Assembly (NCBI RefSeq): GCF_015207735.1
Contig: NZ_JADEWG010000004.1
Coordinates: 1-64,000, forward strand
From: [Phormidium] sp. LEGE 05292
GTDB lineage: Bacteria > Cyanobacteriota > Cyanobacteriia > Cyanobacteriales > Aerosakkonemataceae
Reading direction: 5' to 3'
Length of the DNA stretch: 64,000 nt
Under the pieces are notes generated by a model that was not told the DNA's origin, did not search any database, and was given only the letters and a program-made list of their open reading frames with translations. The translations under genes were made by a program, and so were the position numbers. Positions 17,294 to 26,796 of this stretch are shown here, in pieces. How positions within the stretch are numbered: the stretch's first letter is position 1; every line of letters starts with the position of its first letter.

Positions 17294-18073
17294 TTATTTA
17301 AGAAATGGGAAGTATTTGCTTACATTGTACTTAATCCGCTTCTTAATTCCCCGCCAACTTTTATTGCTGACACTTTGATACACCCAAGCATCTAAATCTA
17401 ATCCAAAGGGAGTTTCTACCTTACTAACCAGAAAAGAGGCAGGATCGTCAGAAACTAATACTTCCCAAGTGTTTGGTTGTTGTGCGCCCCAATTAATAAT
17501 ATCTTCTAAGCTCACTCTTTCTAAAAGCTTTCTTTTGATCAAGCAAGCAGCTGTGCCAAAGTATTTCTTGGGATGAGCAAAAATATCGCTTCCGGGGTAA
17601 TCATTTCCGGGAAACCAGTTGCGATCGAATTCCTGTGGCATAGTGAGAAGATTTATGCCAAGAAGACTTTCATCTTTTTCCAGTGCCTCCAGACTCCGTT
17701 CTATAAATTTAAAGCAATTTTCATAAGAAGTAGTTACTTTGATATCATCGTCAAGATGGAGAATATAGTCACCCTGACAAATAACCATACTATTAATAAT
17801 CCCGAAATTACTGTGGGGTGCATGAACTAAAGTATTATATTTAATTTCGTCAAATTTATTAATAATACTAGTTTGTTTGAGCAATCTGATTCCATTAACA
17901 TCAGGACTGCCATCATCTAAAAATATTTTGTCCTGAAACGGAAGTTCGAGAAATTGATCCCAAGTTTTTATAGCATTACGCACTAAGGAAGCGCGGTAGT
18001 TACTTACAGAACTAAGATAGGAACAGGTACAAAAAGAGGTTTTACTGAACAATTCGCTGGTGCTAGTTGCCAT
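17294..18073 (-). CDS. glycosyltransferase family 2-like protein
   Basis: This 259-residue GT-A-like protein has FLDDGSPDVNGI where GT2 enzymes carry V-D-D-G-S-x-D, and GDYILHLDDDIKV containing the DxD motif (about residue 107). The usual extreme N-terminal strand is short and unusual (CTCSYLSSVSNYRASLVRNAI). A C-terminal E-V-L-V-S-D-D-P region may hold catalytic acids. AGGAG lies 10 bases before the ATG. It is on the opposite strand to the flippase operon, downstream of two GT4 genes and 45 bases from the nearer, so probably in their transcript. Function in exopolysaccharide assembly is inferred from context. Confidence 0.75.
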   Translation of the reverse strand: MATSTSELFSKTSFCTCSYLSSVSNYRASLVRNAIKTWDQFLELPFQDKIFLDDGSPDVNGIRLLKQTSIINKFDEIKYNTLVHAPHSNFGIINSMVICQGDYILHLDDDIKVTTSYENCFKFIERSLEALEKDESLLGINLLTMPQEFDRNWFPGNDYPGSDIFAHPKKYFGTAACLIKRKLLERVSLEDIINWGAQQPNTWEVLVSDDPASFLVSKVETPFGLDLDAWVYQSVSNKSWRGIKKRIKYNVSKYFPFLK

Positions 18074-18118
18074 AATATCTAAACTCCTATTAATTAATTG
18101 GATAATTTATGCCATGAT

Positions 18119-19216
18119 TTAATTATCTGATAAAACTTGGATAATATTAGCGGCTATCTTATCCCAGTTCAATTTATTTTTCATCTTGTCTCTTGCTTGT
18201 CCAGACATTTGATTTAATAAAGCAGGATTGCTAAGTAAACTGATGATGCGATCGGCTAAAATTTGCGGTGTTGGATCGTGAATAACCACACCATTTACAT
18301 CATTATCTACTATTTCCGGCATTCCATCTTTATCGCTAACAATACAAGGAACTCCGTAATTCATCGCCTCCATCAAAAATACCGGAAAAGGATCGCAATA
18401 AGCAGGCGCAACTACTAAATCTGATTTGAGAAATAACTCTTGCATTTGGGCAGTCGATCGAATAATTCCTGGATTTTCAACTCCATTCTGGTTGATAGAT
18501 AAATTTTTGCCAATTATCACTAATCTAGCATCGGGAATTACTTGCTTTACCTGCTTAAAAGCAGCTACAAGTAAATCTCCACCCTTTCTTTCAAAATCAG
18601 AACCATTAAACAAAATTTGTTTACTACCAAAGCTTTTTTCTCCTTGATATAGTTCAGGAAAATTGCCAGAAGCACCTACTACTGTGATTTTTTGGGCTGG
18701 TATTCCATAATCTTCAATCAAGGATTTTTTTACTATATTGCTCTTGGGGAAAAGATGATGCGCTTTTCCATAAGCCTGACGTTCGCAATCCAGCCAAAAA
18801 TCAAGTTCTTTTTGGTTACTAAAAGGAGACCAATCAGACCAATTTTTTGCCGCTAATGCCATATTATAATCCAAGAACATAACGTAAGGAATATCGAATT
18901 TTTCCCAAAATGGACAATAAAGGGCAAATATATGAAAAACTAAGTCGGGAGTGTATGTTAATCCTCTAATTTTTTCTTCTGTTTCTAAGGATTTTTTAAT
19001 AAATGTTTGCTGATTTTTACGGAATAATTTTTCCGCAGGTTTCAGGAGAAACTTAGGTAAAAGCTGTTTAATTTTTTGTCTTTGTCTATTTTGTTCTAAA
19101 CTCCCTAAAGCTAAGTAATCTACCTGCTCCAAATAAGGAGACATACTTTTAAATAAGTTTTGATAGCGATTGATAAAAATTGCATCACCTGTTACCAAAA
19201 GTTTTTTGATTTCCAT
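18119..19216 (-). CDS. glycosyltransferase family 4
   Basis: This 365-residue GT-B transferase's C-terminal nucleotide-sugar domain shows FNGSDFERKGGDLLVAAF (the 'G-R-x-x-x-K-G' donor motif with S-D-F in place of G-R) and APAYCDPFPVFLMEAMNYG with an E near the position of the E-x7-E second acid. The N-terminal half is divergent. The ATG at 19216 was chosen because AGGAG lies nine bases before it; a TTG three codons upstream would overlap the ribosome site. It follows another GT4 gene after 12 bases, so the two are co-transcribed. Confidence 0.85.
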   Translation of the reverse strand: MEIKKLLVTGDAIFINRYQNLFKSMSPYLEQVDYLALGSLEQNRQRQKIKQLLPKFLLKPAEKLFRKNQQTFIKKSLETEEKIRGLTYTPDLVFHIFALYCPFWEKFDIPYVMFLDYNMALAAKNWSDWSPFSNQKELDFWLDCERQAYGKAHHLFPKSNIVKKSLIEDYGIPAQKITVVGASGNFPELYQGEKSFGSKQILFNGSDFERKGGDLLVAAFKQVKQVIPDARLVIIGKNLSINQNGVENPGIIRSTAQMQELFLKSDLVVAPAYCDPFPVFLMEAMNYGVPCIVSDKDGMPEIVDNDVNGVVIHDPTPQILADRIISLLSNPALLNQMSGQARDKMKNKLNWDKIAANIIQVLSDN

Positions 19217-19228
19217 ATTTTTCAACTC

Positions 19229-20323
19229 CTAGTCAACTTGCAATAGTGTGAGATACTGCGATACAGCTTTTTCTAATAAAAATTCTTCGGCTTTTTGTTT
19301 TAACAATGGTGCATCCAAGGGGTTGTCTAAAGTGTGAATAATTGCTTCTGCCATAGCTGGAATATCTCCCACAGGCGCTAGCTTTCCGTAGAGTCCATTT
19401 TCTAAAATTTCTGCTGGGCCACTTTTGCAATCGGTGGATACTACTGGAGTTCCTACTGCGATCGCTTCAATTAACACCGTAGGCAATCCTTCGTATAATG
19501 AGGAAAGGACAAACAATGCCGATCGCTTCATATATGCAAAAGGATTATCGACAAACCCAGGTAAAGCCACATCTTTTTCTAAACCTAATTCCTGCACCAA
19601 AGCTGACAAAAGCTCTCTATCTTGACCTTCACCTAATATCATTAATCTTGCTGGACGTTGTTGTTTAACTTTAGCAAAAGCACGAATTAAAGTCGGAAAA
19701 TCCTTTTGCTTATCCAAACGTCCTACAGCTAAAATTACTGGGGGTTCTCCTGGTAAAAACCAAGGATGTGTCAAAGGTTCGGCAGCTTTTTTGAGTAATT
19801 CTGGCGTTACCACTGGATTATAAATTACTTTGACGCTTTCTTTCGCCAAACCTAGATTTATTAAATCAACAGCTGACCCTTGAGACACCGCAACCACATT
19901 ATCAGCTAAAGGATAAAATAACCTTGCCAAATAAGGTGCAAGTCGCTTTTTAATCTGAGTTGATGTTTTTGATTCTACTGAAAGTGTGTTGTGTACGCTT
20001 ACCACAACTCGCGTTGATACTCCCGCTAAACGCCGACATAAAAGTGCCACCACATTGATATCTTCCATTGCTGAAAGTAAAGCTTTGGGCTGATTTTTTC
20101 GCAAGTAACTTATCAAAGCGGGGAAACTTCGCAGCAATCGCCTGGTGTTAAAGTTTATTACTCGGACTTGAGGTGGAATTAAAGATATGGAAGGGCCATC
20201 TGTTTTAACTAAAACCAAATCTACGCTTAGACCTTTCTCTACAAAACCACGAGCTAAGTAGAGCATTACCCTTTCTGCTCCACCACCACCAAGACCTGCC
20301 ATAAAAAGAGTTATATCCGGCAT
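19229..20323 (-). CDS. glycosyltransferase family 4
   Basis: A 364-residue GT-B enzyme of the common exopolysaccharide type. It has a glycine-rich acceptor-side motif GLGGGGAERVMLYLARGF near the N-terminus, the donor motif AVGRLDKQKDFPTLIRAF, and SSLYEGLPTVLIEAIAVGTP with the E-x7-E pair, then D-C-K-S-G-P-A-E-I-L. These last elements resemble GalNAc/GlcNAc-type transferases of capsule clusters, but the sugar cannot be assigned. It sits between the Wzy gene (upstream, 55 bases) and another GT4 gene (12 bases), all on the minus strand. Confidence 0.88.
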   Translation of the reverse strand: MPDITLFMAGLGGGGAERVMLYLARGFVEKGLSVDLVLVKTDGPSISLIPPQVRVINFNTRRLLRSFPALISYLRKNQPKALLSAMEDINVVALLCRRLAGVSTRVVVSVHNTLSVESKTSTQIKKRLAPYLARLFYPLADNVVAVSQGSAVDLINLGLAKESVKVIYNPVVTPELLKKAAEPLTHPWFLPGEPPVILAVGRLDKQKDFPTLIRAFAKVKQQRPARLMILGEGQDRELLSALVQELGLEKDVALPGFVDNPFAYMKRSALFVLSSLYEGLPTVLIEAIAVGTPVVSTDCKSGPAEILENGLYGKLAPVGDIPAMAEAIIHTLDNPLDAPLLKQKAEEFLLEKAVSQYLTLLQVD

Positions 20324-20378
20324 TTTTTTAGTCCAAATAACAATTAATTAAGCATATTATGAGAGCTTATTGGAAAAT

Positions 20379-21647
20379 TTAAACTAACTTTTTATTCTCT
20401 GTTTCTACTTGCCAAGCACCAGGTATTACTGCCCGAATTCGCTTCATAGAAAAGCTTGCTGCTACATATAATATCCAAAACAAAGAATTAGTTTCTACAA
20501 TAGTAGACTCAGTGTTATTGTACACTATTAGAAATATTACATACAATAAGGGCCATAAGTCTTCTATTTCTCCGCCAACTCTTGCCCAAATTAGTGCTCT
20601 GAAAAAGCAAAGTATCAAACTGCCAAACCAAAATGCAAACCCAATTAATCCTAAATGAACTGCTACATCTAAATAGCCATTGTGAGCTTGAGATAACACT
20701 AATAAAATATAAAATTTCACATTTTCTCCTTCTCCTCCTGGTTGCCAAAATGCTTCATAACCAAAGCCTAGCCAAGGACGCTCTTTAATTTTATCGATGA
20801 CAAATTCCCAAATATATGTCCGTCCTGTGAGAGTAGGATCTTTACCAAGACCGTATAGGAAAGGCTCCCAATTACTTACTAACCATGTAGCTGAGCTGGC
20901 ACCTATTAAAACGATGATAATCAAAAAGGGAACAACTATTGATTTGGTTGATTGCAAAGCTTTACACAGAGGTACAAGCAGCATTAAGGTTAAAAAAACT
21001 AGGAGACCAGTTTTGGAAGTACTCAGCTGAACCAGAAGAACCGAAAGGATAAAAATACCCCACATAATTCTCCGATGTTTCTTGGCTTTCAAGGCTGCAA
21101 ATAACAGAGGTACTGTAGATATAGCCATAAAGCGAGCGAAGTGATTTTTGTGGAGTAACGGACCACGCCAAGCGCCTTTATGGGTTCCTTGTTCAATTCC
21201 ATAATTAGGAAGCGCCCCACTATACAACAAGCTGAACACTACGGATATACCGAATGTCCACTGCAATATGTTCATTTGCTCTTTCATGCTGTAGCGGGAA
21301 GCGATGTATAACCCGAATAGGGTTGTGAGTACAGTTAGCTGACCATTTTTTTCTGATATGTTTGGGAAATCAGACCAAAGATGGGACATAAAAATTACTC
21401 CCATCAAGCCCCAGATTAGTACATCCCTTAAAGCTGGACGAACCACTGTTTTCAGCCGTACCGTCAGCATAAAAAGGGTATAGGCATAATAGGCATATCG
21501 GAACAACACCATGATTTTGTCAAATGGGTTGCTGCCACCTGCACCCCCCGCTCCGTCGGAGCCCCGACCGTAGCTGACCATGCCAATTACGCCGGAGAAA
21601 ACGAGCATACCAAAAATTGCTAATGCTTTTTCGAGTTTTGGGTTCAC
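20379..21647 (-). CDS. Wzy/O-antigen ligase family polysaccharide polymerase
   Basis: A 422-residue membrane protein with about ten hydrophobic helices. Conserved family elements are a K-T-G-L-L-V-F loop (near residue 210), LTGRTYIWEFVIDKI in the large periplasmic loop, and AHNGYLDVAVHLGLIGF. The Arg and His in these are the residues usually implicated in the O-antigen ligase/polymerase (Wzy_C) reaction, which joins lipid-linked repeat units outside the inner membrane. The start is GTG (21645-21647), overlapping the TGA of the upstream GT2 gene as GTGA, so the two are translationally coupled. It pairs with the flippase at 13786 and the Wzc-like protein at 23063. Confidence 0.88.
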   Translation of the reverse strand: MNPKLEKALAIFGMLVFSGVIGMVSYGRGSDGAGGAGGSNPFDKIMVLFRYAYYAYTLFMLTVRLKTVVRPALRDVLIWGLMGVIFMSHLWSDFPNISEKNGQLTVLTTLFGLYIASRYSMKEQMNILQWTFGISVVFSLLYSGALPNYGIEQGTHKGAWRGPLLHKNHFARFMAISTVPLLFAALKAKKHRRIMWGIFILSVLLVQLSTSKTGLLVFLTLMLLVPLCKALQSTKSIVVPFLIIIVLIGASSATWLVSNWEPFLYGLGKDPTLTGRTYIWEFVIDKIKERPWLGFGYEAFWQPGGEGENVKFYILLVLSQAHNGYLDVAVHLGLIGFAFWFGSLILCFFRALIWARVGGEIEDLWPLLYVIFLIVYNNTESTIVETNSLFWILYVAASFSMKRIRAVIPGAWQVETENKKLV

Positions 21648-22555
21648 GGTTTTAGACGATTGTAAATAGCCCTGGCGTTAATTTCTATTTTTTCTCTTGG
21701 TGTTAGGAAACTGAAGTATTTTTTCACAAATTCTTGATATTCAGGTTCCACACCTCCACTATGCCAAAATGCACCCAAAGCAGCGGCAAATATATTGTTG
21801 GTAAATTTAGATAAAAATGGATATTTTACTCGCATCCAATAGGCAGTAAGGGTAAGTATTCTAGCGGCGACTAGGCGATTATCTTTCCTCATGCTATAGG
21901 CATTGGAACCGTGGACGCGGTAAAGTGTCAATTCTCGATCTAGGAGTAATCCTTTGCTTAGTGCGATCGCAGTAAATTCCAAATAACCATCGTTCAAACC
22001 AATTCTTTTGGCTTCTGGCATGGGGAGAATTTTTTGTAATAGCGATCGTCTAAAGCATAAACCAGAAGTAGAAGGAAGAACTGGTAATTTATCCCTCAGT
22101 TTACCTGCTTTAATATGTTCTCTTAAATCATATTCCCCCGCAGGTGGGTAAGAAAAACCTCTTTCTATTGACGGTTTTGCTTCGCCATCCACCCATTTTA
22201 AGGGATGAAAACACCATTCTAAGTCTGTGCGATCGCCAAATGCTTTAACTACCTCAACCGCTTTTTGGGGTAAACAGACATCATCTGCATCCAAAAAACA
22301 AATAATTTCCCCTCGACTCGCGGCGAAACCAGCATTAAAAGCCGAAGCCTGTCCACCATTTTCCTTGAACACTGGAACAATTTTATCGCCGTAACTAGCA
22401 ATAATTTCCCGTGAATTATCAGTGGAACCATCATCTACAACAATTACTTCAACATTGGGGTAGCTTTGGTTTAAAGAACTATCGATCGCTTGGTTTATAA
22501 ACCGCCCATAGTTATAGTTATTAATCGCAATACTAACTAAACAGTTATCTTTCAT
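21644..22555 (-). CDS. glycosyltransferase family 2
   Basis: A 303-residue GT-A glycosyltransferase with VSIAINNYNYGRFINQAIDS at the N-terminus, VVDDGSTDNSREII binding the nucleotide, and CFLDADDVCLP holding the DxD motif (about residue 89). The last ~70 residues are helical. It is the first gene of a minus-strand unit of five (GT2, Wzy, GT4, GT4, GT2-like) and overlaps the Wzy start by four bases. Its promoter lies in the 507-base gap shared with the divergent Wzc-like gene. Confidence 0.9.
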   Translation of the reverse strand: MKDNCLVSIAINNYNYGRFINQAIDSSLNQSYPNVEVIVVDDGSTDNSREIIASYGDKIVPVFKENGGQASAFNAGFAASRGEIICFLDADDVCLPQKAVEVVKAFGDRTDLEWCFHPLKWVDGEAKPSIERGFSYPPAGEYDLREHIKAGKLRDKLPVLPSTSGLCFRRSLLQKILPMPEAKRIGLNDGYLEFTAIALSKGLLLDRELTLYRVHGSNAYSMRKDNRLVAARILTLTAYWMRVKYPFLSKFTNNIFAAALGAFWHSGGVEPEYQEFVKKYFSFLTPREKIEINARAIYNRLKP

Positions 22556-23062
22556 GCTCTACCAACTTCAAGCTTTTTACTTTTGTGGCATCGGTTCTCA
22601 AGTCACCGTTACTCAAAGAAAGAACCAGCCACTATTTTAACCGACTAAATCAGGCAGCGAACACTGATACAATTACTATAAATATCCTCAATTTAGATAC
22701 TTTGTCTATCATAATTGAATACTCTACCCCACTTAAGATACACTATTTGATTATTCCTTTACCTGTTTGGGTACTATATAGGTATGAGCCAAATGAATAC
22801 CCCCGTATATTTACGGAGTTACACTTTCAGTATTTATAACTAGTTCCTTGCCATTTCATTTAGTTAAAGTTATGAAAGACACGATCGAACATTTTCAGGT
22901 GAGTCAAAATTGTAATCTGATTAAATGTGAAAAAATACCTAAATTTTCCTAAGTAATAACTTAAATTTATGTAAAAAAAACTACCATATCTTTTCTTAAG
23001 TTCACATTAAAAACAACCCGTATTGTAGAAAATTTTTCAACCCTTTCTGAGAGTAAAATCCT
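22556..23062. promoter_or_regulatory. 507-bp divergent promoter region of the exopolysaccharide locus
   Basis: This AT-rich gap separates the minus-strand GT2-Wzy unit from the plus-strand Wzc-like gene and should hold both promoters. A plus-strand frame at 22585-22839 shows no family features and is treated as chance. No strong dyad, RNA gene or known riboswitch pattern was recognised. GAGAG at 23049-23053 precedes the Wzc-like ATG. Confidence 0.45.
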
Positions 23063-25270
23063 ATGAATCCTAAAGACTACAGCGAAGACATAGATTTCCA
23101 AAAGTTTGGCCTGATCCTCAAACGGCGTTGGCTTCCTGGTGCAGTAGCATTCTTAGCTATTTTTACACTAGCTACCTTATCTGCAATGAGAAAAACGCCT
23201 ACTTATGAAGCCCAAGGAAAATTACTTTTTCAAAAGAAAAACACTTCTTCTTCTCTGATCACCGAAGCGGGAGAAAAATTAGGGCAGTTGGAAACCCTAA
23301 ATATGATGAACACTCCCGTAGATACACAAGCGCAGGTAGTCACTTCGCTGCCAATTGTCACAAAAACTATAGAAGCATTAAACCTTAGAGATAAGAAAGG
23401 CAATTTAATAGAACCGGAAGCTTTCTTTTCAGGACTTACTGTAAAAGGAATCAAAGGGACAGATGTTTTGCAGATTAGCTATAAAGCTAAAAGTGCCCAG
23501 GAAGCCGCTGATGTTGTGAACAAACTGATGCGTCTTTACATAGAAGACAATATATTAAAAAACCGGGCTGAAGCAGCAGCGGCTAGAGAATTTATTAGTA
23601 AAGAGTTACCAACAGTTCAAGCTAATGTTCGGCAAGCTGAAGCAGCCTTACGTACTTTCAAAGAAAAAAACAACATTGTAGCTCTAGAACAAGAAGCTGT
23701 CATGGCTGTTGATGTAATCACTGGCATAGATAGACAACTTGCTACTACTGAAGCTCAACTGGCAGATACAACAGCTAGAGTTGCCGAAATCCAGCAAAAG
23801 CTCAATATGAGTCCAGAAAAAGTGATTGATTTGAGCAGTGTGAATCAGTCCAAAGTAATTGAGAGTTCGCTTCAAGAATTACAAAGAGTGGAAGCTCAAC
23901 TGATATTAGAACGTACTCGTTTTACAGCAACACACCCCGTAATTAGAAACTTAGAAGATAAGCGGGATGGACTCAAAGCATTTTTGCAAGGTCAGATAGG
24001 ACAGTCTCTTGGTACCAGAACACAACTGCCAAATGGCAATTTACAAACAAGTGAATTGAAAGAAAAAATAGCAACAGACTTGGTGAGTTATCAAGGGCAA
24101 CGTTTAGGTTTAATTAAGCAAATAGGGGCTCTAAATCGTACCAAGCAAATTTACAGAAACAGAGCTAATCTTTTACCGAAATTACAAGAAAAATCCCGGG
24201 ATTTAGAACGGCAAGTGGAAGCGGCACAAACTAGTTACCAGCTACTTTTAAAAAATTACCAAGAAGCACAGATTGCTGAAAATCAAAATGTTGGGAATGC
24301 CATGATAATTGAGGATGCAATTATTCCCGGAAAGCCCGCTGATAGCAAGAAAAAATTGTTTTTAATCGGGGGATTTGCAGCGGGAGTTATGGTGTATGTA
24401 GTGATAGCGTTCTTAGTAGATTTAGCAGATCCAACTTTAAAAACAGCTAAAGAGTTACGGCATATATTCAACTACACTGTGTTGGGAATGATTCCTTCTT
24501 GGAAGAAGAGACTGGTATTTCCAATTCCCATGAGGAAGCAAGATGAGACGGTTAAACTTCCGGTTAAAGATGCTCCTCATTCGATTATTAGTGAAACTTA
24601 CAGAATGCTTCAGGCTAACTTAAAGTTTCTTAGTCCCGATCGCGAATTAAAAGTTATCGTAGTCACAAGTTCTGTTTCTAAGGAAGGTAAGTCAACTGTT
24701 TCGGCTAATTTAGCTGTAGCTATGTCTCAGTTGGGACGGAAAGTGCTGTTAATCGATGCGGATATGCACCACCCGATACAACATCATATTTGGAACTTAA
24801 CTAATGCAGCTGGACTCAGTGATGTAATTGTGGGTCAAGCTGATGTAAATTCAGCGGTGAAAGAGGTGATGACTAACTTAGATGTGCTTCCCTCTGGAGT
24901 CATACCTCCTAATCCTTTAGCTTTGCTTGATTCTAAGCGGATGGCTTCATTAATTGAAGATTTCTCTGCGACTTATAATTTCGTCATCATCGATACACCA
25001 CCTCTGGTACTTGTGGCTGATGCGTTGACTTTAGGCAAAATGGCTGATGGTATGCTGTTGGTAGCGCGTCCTAGTGTGGTGGATACTGTTAGTGCATCTG
25101 CTTCTAAAGGATTTTTAGTTCAGTCGGCTCAGAATGTTTTGGGGATGGTAGTTAACGGAATAATTATTGAAAATGAACCGGATAGTTACTTCCATCACGC
25201 CAAATCATACAATGAGGATTTGACGACTACAAAAGCTACTTTGGCTAAAAAGGAAAAAGTTAGTTCTTGA
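23063..25270 (+). CDS. polysaccharide co-polymerase with BY-type tyrosine autokinase domain (Wzz-Wzc fusion)
   Basis: This 735-residue inner-membrane protein sets chain length and drives export of Wzy-made polysaccharide. The N-terminal Wzz domain lies between two membrane segments (about residues 24-42 and 430-452) with a long coiled-coil periplasmic region. The cytoplasmic C-terminus is a bacterial tyrosine kinase: Walker A SSVSKEGKSTVSANLAVA (about 535), Walker A' VLLIDADMHHP (about 560) and Walker B VIIDTPPLVLVADA (about 640). The C-terminal tail has only two tyrosines (D-S-Y-F and K-S-Y-N), fewer than the tyrosine cluster of Escherichia coli Wzc. As in many cyanobacteria it is one fused protein. 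A hairpin at 25275-25308 follows immediately. Confidence 0.93.
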   Translation: MNPKDYSEDIDFQKFGLILKRRWLPGAVAFLAIFTLATLSAMRKTPTYEAQGKLLFQKKNTSSSLITEAGEKLGQLETLNMMNTPVDTQAQVVTSLPIVTKTIEALNLRDKKGNLIEPEAFFSGLTVKGIKGTDVLQISYKAKSAQEAADVVNKLMRLYIEDNILKNRAEAAAAREFISKELPTVQANVRQAEAALRTFKEKNNIVALEQEAVMAVDVITGIDRQLATTEAQLADTTARVAEIQQKLNMSPEKVIDLSSVNQSKVIESSLQELQRVEAQLILERTRFTATHPVIRNLEDKRDGLKAFLQGQIGQSLGTRTQLPNGNLQTSELKEKIATDLVSYQGQRLGLIKQIGALNRTKQIYRNRANLLPKLQEKSRDLERQVEAAQTSYQLLLKNYQEAQIAENQNVGNAMIIEDAIIPGKPADSKKKLFLIGGFAAGVMVYVVIAFLVDLADPTLKTAKELRHIFNYTVLGMIPSWKKRLVFPIPMRKQDETVKLPVKDAPHSIISETYRMLQANLKFLSPDRELKVIVVTSSVSKEGKSTVSANLAVAMSQLGRKVLLIDADMHHPIQHHIWNLTNAAGLSDVIVGQADVNSAVKEVMTNLDVLPSGVIPPNPLALLDSKRMASLIEDFSATYNFVIIDTPPLVLVADALTLGKMADGMLLVARPSVVDTVSASASKGFLVQSAQNVLGMVVNGIIIENEPDSYFHHAKSYNEDLTTTKATLAKKEKVSS

Positions 25271-25274
25271 ATCT

Positions 25275-25308
25275 AGATCCCTGACTTCGCAGAAGTTGTC
25301 GGGGATCT
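25275..25308. terminator. hairpin of the CCCCGACTTCTT repeat family, after the Wzc-like gene
   Basis: AGATCCCTGACTTC pairs with GAAGTTGTCGGGGATCT with one bulge. It lies four bases after the stop of the autokinase gene, where a terminator is expected, and separates the exopolysaccharide locus from the next operon. Confidence 0.6.
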
Positions 25309-25535
25309 GGGTAACAAGTATGTCAAAATTATACACATTTTATAATATTTCTTTATTTTAATACAAATAAAAAAGTTATTTTCCTTGTATTTCAGTATTC
25401 AAAAGTACGGAATAGTTGCGTTGATTCCTTTCTAATGATGAAAGGTAATTTGTTTTAAGGTTGCAGAAGGCGAGCTAATGCTACGCTTTGCGATCGCATA
25501 AATAATTACAAAAATTACTAAAACAGGGCTGTCTA

Positions 25536-26183
25536 ATGATAAAAATTTTAGGGGCTACTCAGTTCGATCAGCAGGTTCTCAACATCTCGTTGATCAATAT
25601 TTGTAATCAGGAAAGTTATGTTGGTCAGGAGATGCGAAAGCATTACAATGCTTGGAAAGATGAGAGTGATGAACCTTCGCAAAATCCCTGGTTAGATTTG
25701 CATCAATTTACAATTTATGTACCGCATCCCGATCAACTTTATGATGGCATGACTTTGGCAGATGGTTTAACTAAGGGATATAACATTGAGGTAAAACCTG
25801 TAGAAAATAGGAGTCAATTACCTTATAAGATTCCCCCTTTTGGACATTTTGTGGTGGTGCTAAAACAAAAGGAAATTGATGCTGATTTTGGGATTGCTGC
25901 TACGGGAATTTTTGTGCGTCCTTTGGCTGTTCTTTATCTGGATATTATTGTTGATATTGATAAACCGGAATATCAACCAATTTTTGTTAAGCATCCCATC
26001 ATTAGAGAATACCCAAATGGTTGGGAAGAAAAATTAAAAATGTTTATTAATGGAGAGATTAGGGGTGAGGAGTTACCCGATTTAGTTGGATATGTCGATC
26101 GGGCGGTTAATGGAGATTATCGATCGCCTTCGTGGGATGAAGCTTCTCAGTTAAATAATCGGTTTGCAGGAGTTCAAAGATAA
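25536..26183 (+). CDS. unrecognised protein, first gene of a five-gene redox operon
   Basis: I do not recognise this 215-residue soluble protein. It has no signal peptide or membrane segment. Aromatic/proline-rich stretches (NPWLDLHQFTIYVPHPDQLY, LPYKIPPFGHFVVVLK) suggest a compact alpha/beta fold, and it ends with a polar tail. There are no conserved Cys or His clusters, so it is unlikely to bind metal itself. It is followed without any gap by the 89-residue gene (TAA then ATG), then a ferredoxin, an ankyrin protein and a SagB-type nitroreductase, so it probably works with a redox reaction. No good ribosome site precedes its ATG. Confidence 0.75.
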   Translation: MIKILGATQFDQQVLNISLINICNQESYVGQEMRKHYNAWKDESDEPSQNPWLDLHQFTIYVPHPDQLYDGMTLADGLTKGYNIEVKPVENRSQLPYKIPPFGHFVVVLKQKEIDADFGIAATGIFVRPLAVLYLDIIVDIDKPEYQPIFVKHPIIREYPNGWEEKLKMFINGEIRGEELPDLVGYVDRAVNGDYRSPSWDEASQLNNRFAGVQR

Positions 26184-26453
26184 ATGAATGTGGAGTCTAT
26201 AGAGCAAGAATTGATCGAAGATACGGATACAGTAATGACAATAGTAGCGATCGATTCAGTCAAAAGTCAATGTGTTTTGGCAAGATTAATGATTGATATT
26301 TTGGGTCGTCCTGGGGTAGATAATGATATGCAGTTTATGGGATCTGGCGATCGCTGGACTGTTACTTGGACTCAACCTAATTTACCATTAGATGTGACTA
26401 AAACCTTAGTTAATCTAGCTATTAATCCTCAGTTAAATGCTTGTGTAAATTAG
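26184..26453 (+). CDS. unrecognised 89-residue protein, second gene of the redox operon
   Basis: A small acidic protein starting M-N-V-E-S-I-E-Q-E-L, with a hydrophobic middle (VLARLMIDILGRPGVD) and an aromatic stretch GDRWTVTWTQPNLPLDV. No family was recognised. Its ATG directly abuts the stop of the upstream gene, which argues for a real, translationally coupled product. The ferredoxin gene follows after 23 bases with its own strong ribosome site. It could be a subunit or chaperone of the first protein; this is context only. Confidence 0.7.
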   Translation: MNVESIEQELIEDTDTVMTIVAIDSVKSQCVLARLMIDILGRPGVDNDMQFMGSGDRWTVTWTQPNLPLDVTKTLVNLAINPQLNACVN

Positions 26454-26476
26454 TAAGCAATTTATAGGAGGAAAGT

Positions 26477-26773
26477 ATGGCAACTTACAAGGTAACTTTA
26501 ATTAATCAAAGCCGAGGGTTTTCGCAAACAATTGATGTATCTGAAAATGAATACATTCTCGATCAAGCTGCTGAATTTGGCATCAAAATTCCTTTTGAAT
26601 GTGTAGTCGGTGCTTGTGCAATGTGTCAAGGCAAAATTATTTCAGGAACAGTTGAACAAGATGAACAAATTTTCTTAAGTGAGCAACAAATTGCTGATGG
26701 ATATGTATTGACTTGTGTTGCTAAACCAACTTCTGATTGTATTTTGGAAGTAGAGTTAGACGAGTATCTTTAA
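26477..26773 (+). CDS. plant-type [2Fe-2S] ferredoxin
   Basis: A 98-residue single-domain ferredoxin. The cluster ligands are visible as C-V-V-G-A-C-A-M-C (C-x4-C-x2-C, about residues 42-50) and the fourth Cys in Y-V-L-T-C-V-A (about 80). This one-electron carrier is related to photosynthetic and heterocyst (FdxH) ferredoxins, but the loop C-V-V-G-A-C-A-M-C differs from the usual C-R-A-G-A-C-S-T-C, which may tune potential or partner choice. A strong ribosome site (AGGAGG) precedes it. Its position between two unknown genes and a flavin-dependent SagB-like protein suggests it is the dedicated electron donor for that reaction (inference). Confidence 0.92.
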   Translation: MATYKVTLINQSRGFSQTIDVSENEYILDQAAEFGIKIPFECVVGACAMCQGKIISGTVEQDEQIFLSEQQIADGYVLTCVAKPTSDCILEVELDEYL

Positions 26774-26796
26774 ATTTTAACAGGGAGGAAAAAATT

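Noticed and set aside
22585-22839. 84-codon plus-strand frame in the exopolysaccharide promoter gap
   Set aside because: It has no ribosome site or recognised motif and lies between divergent genes where promoters must be.
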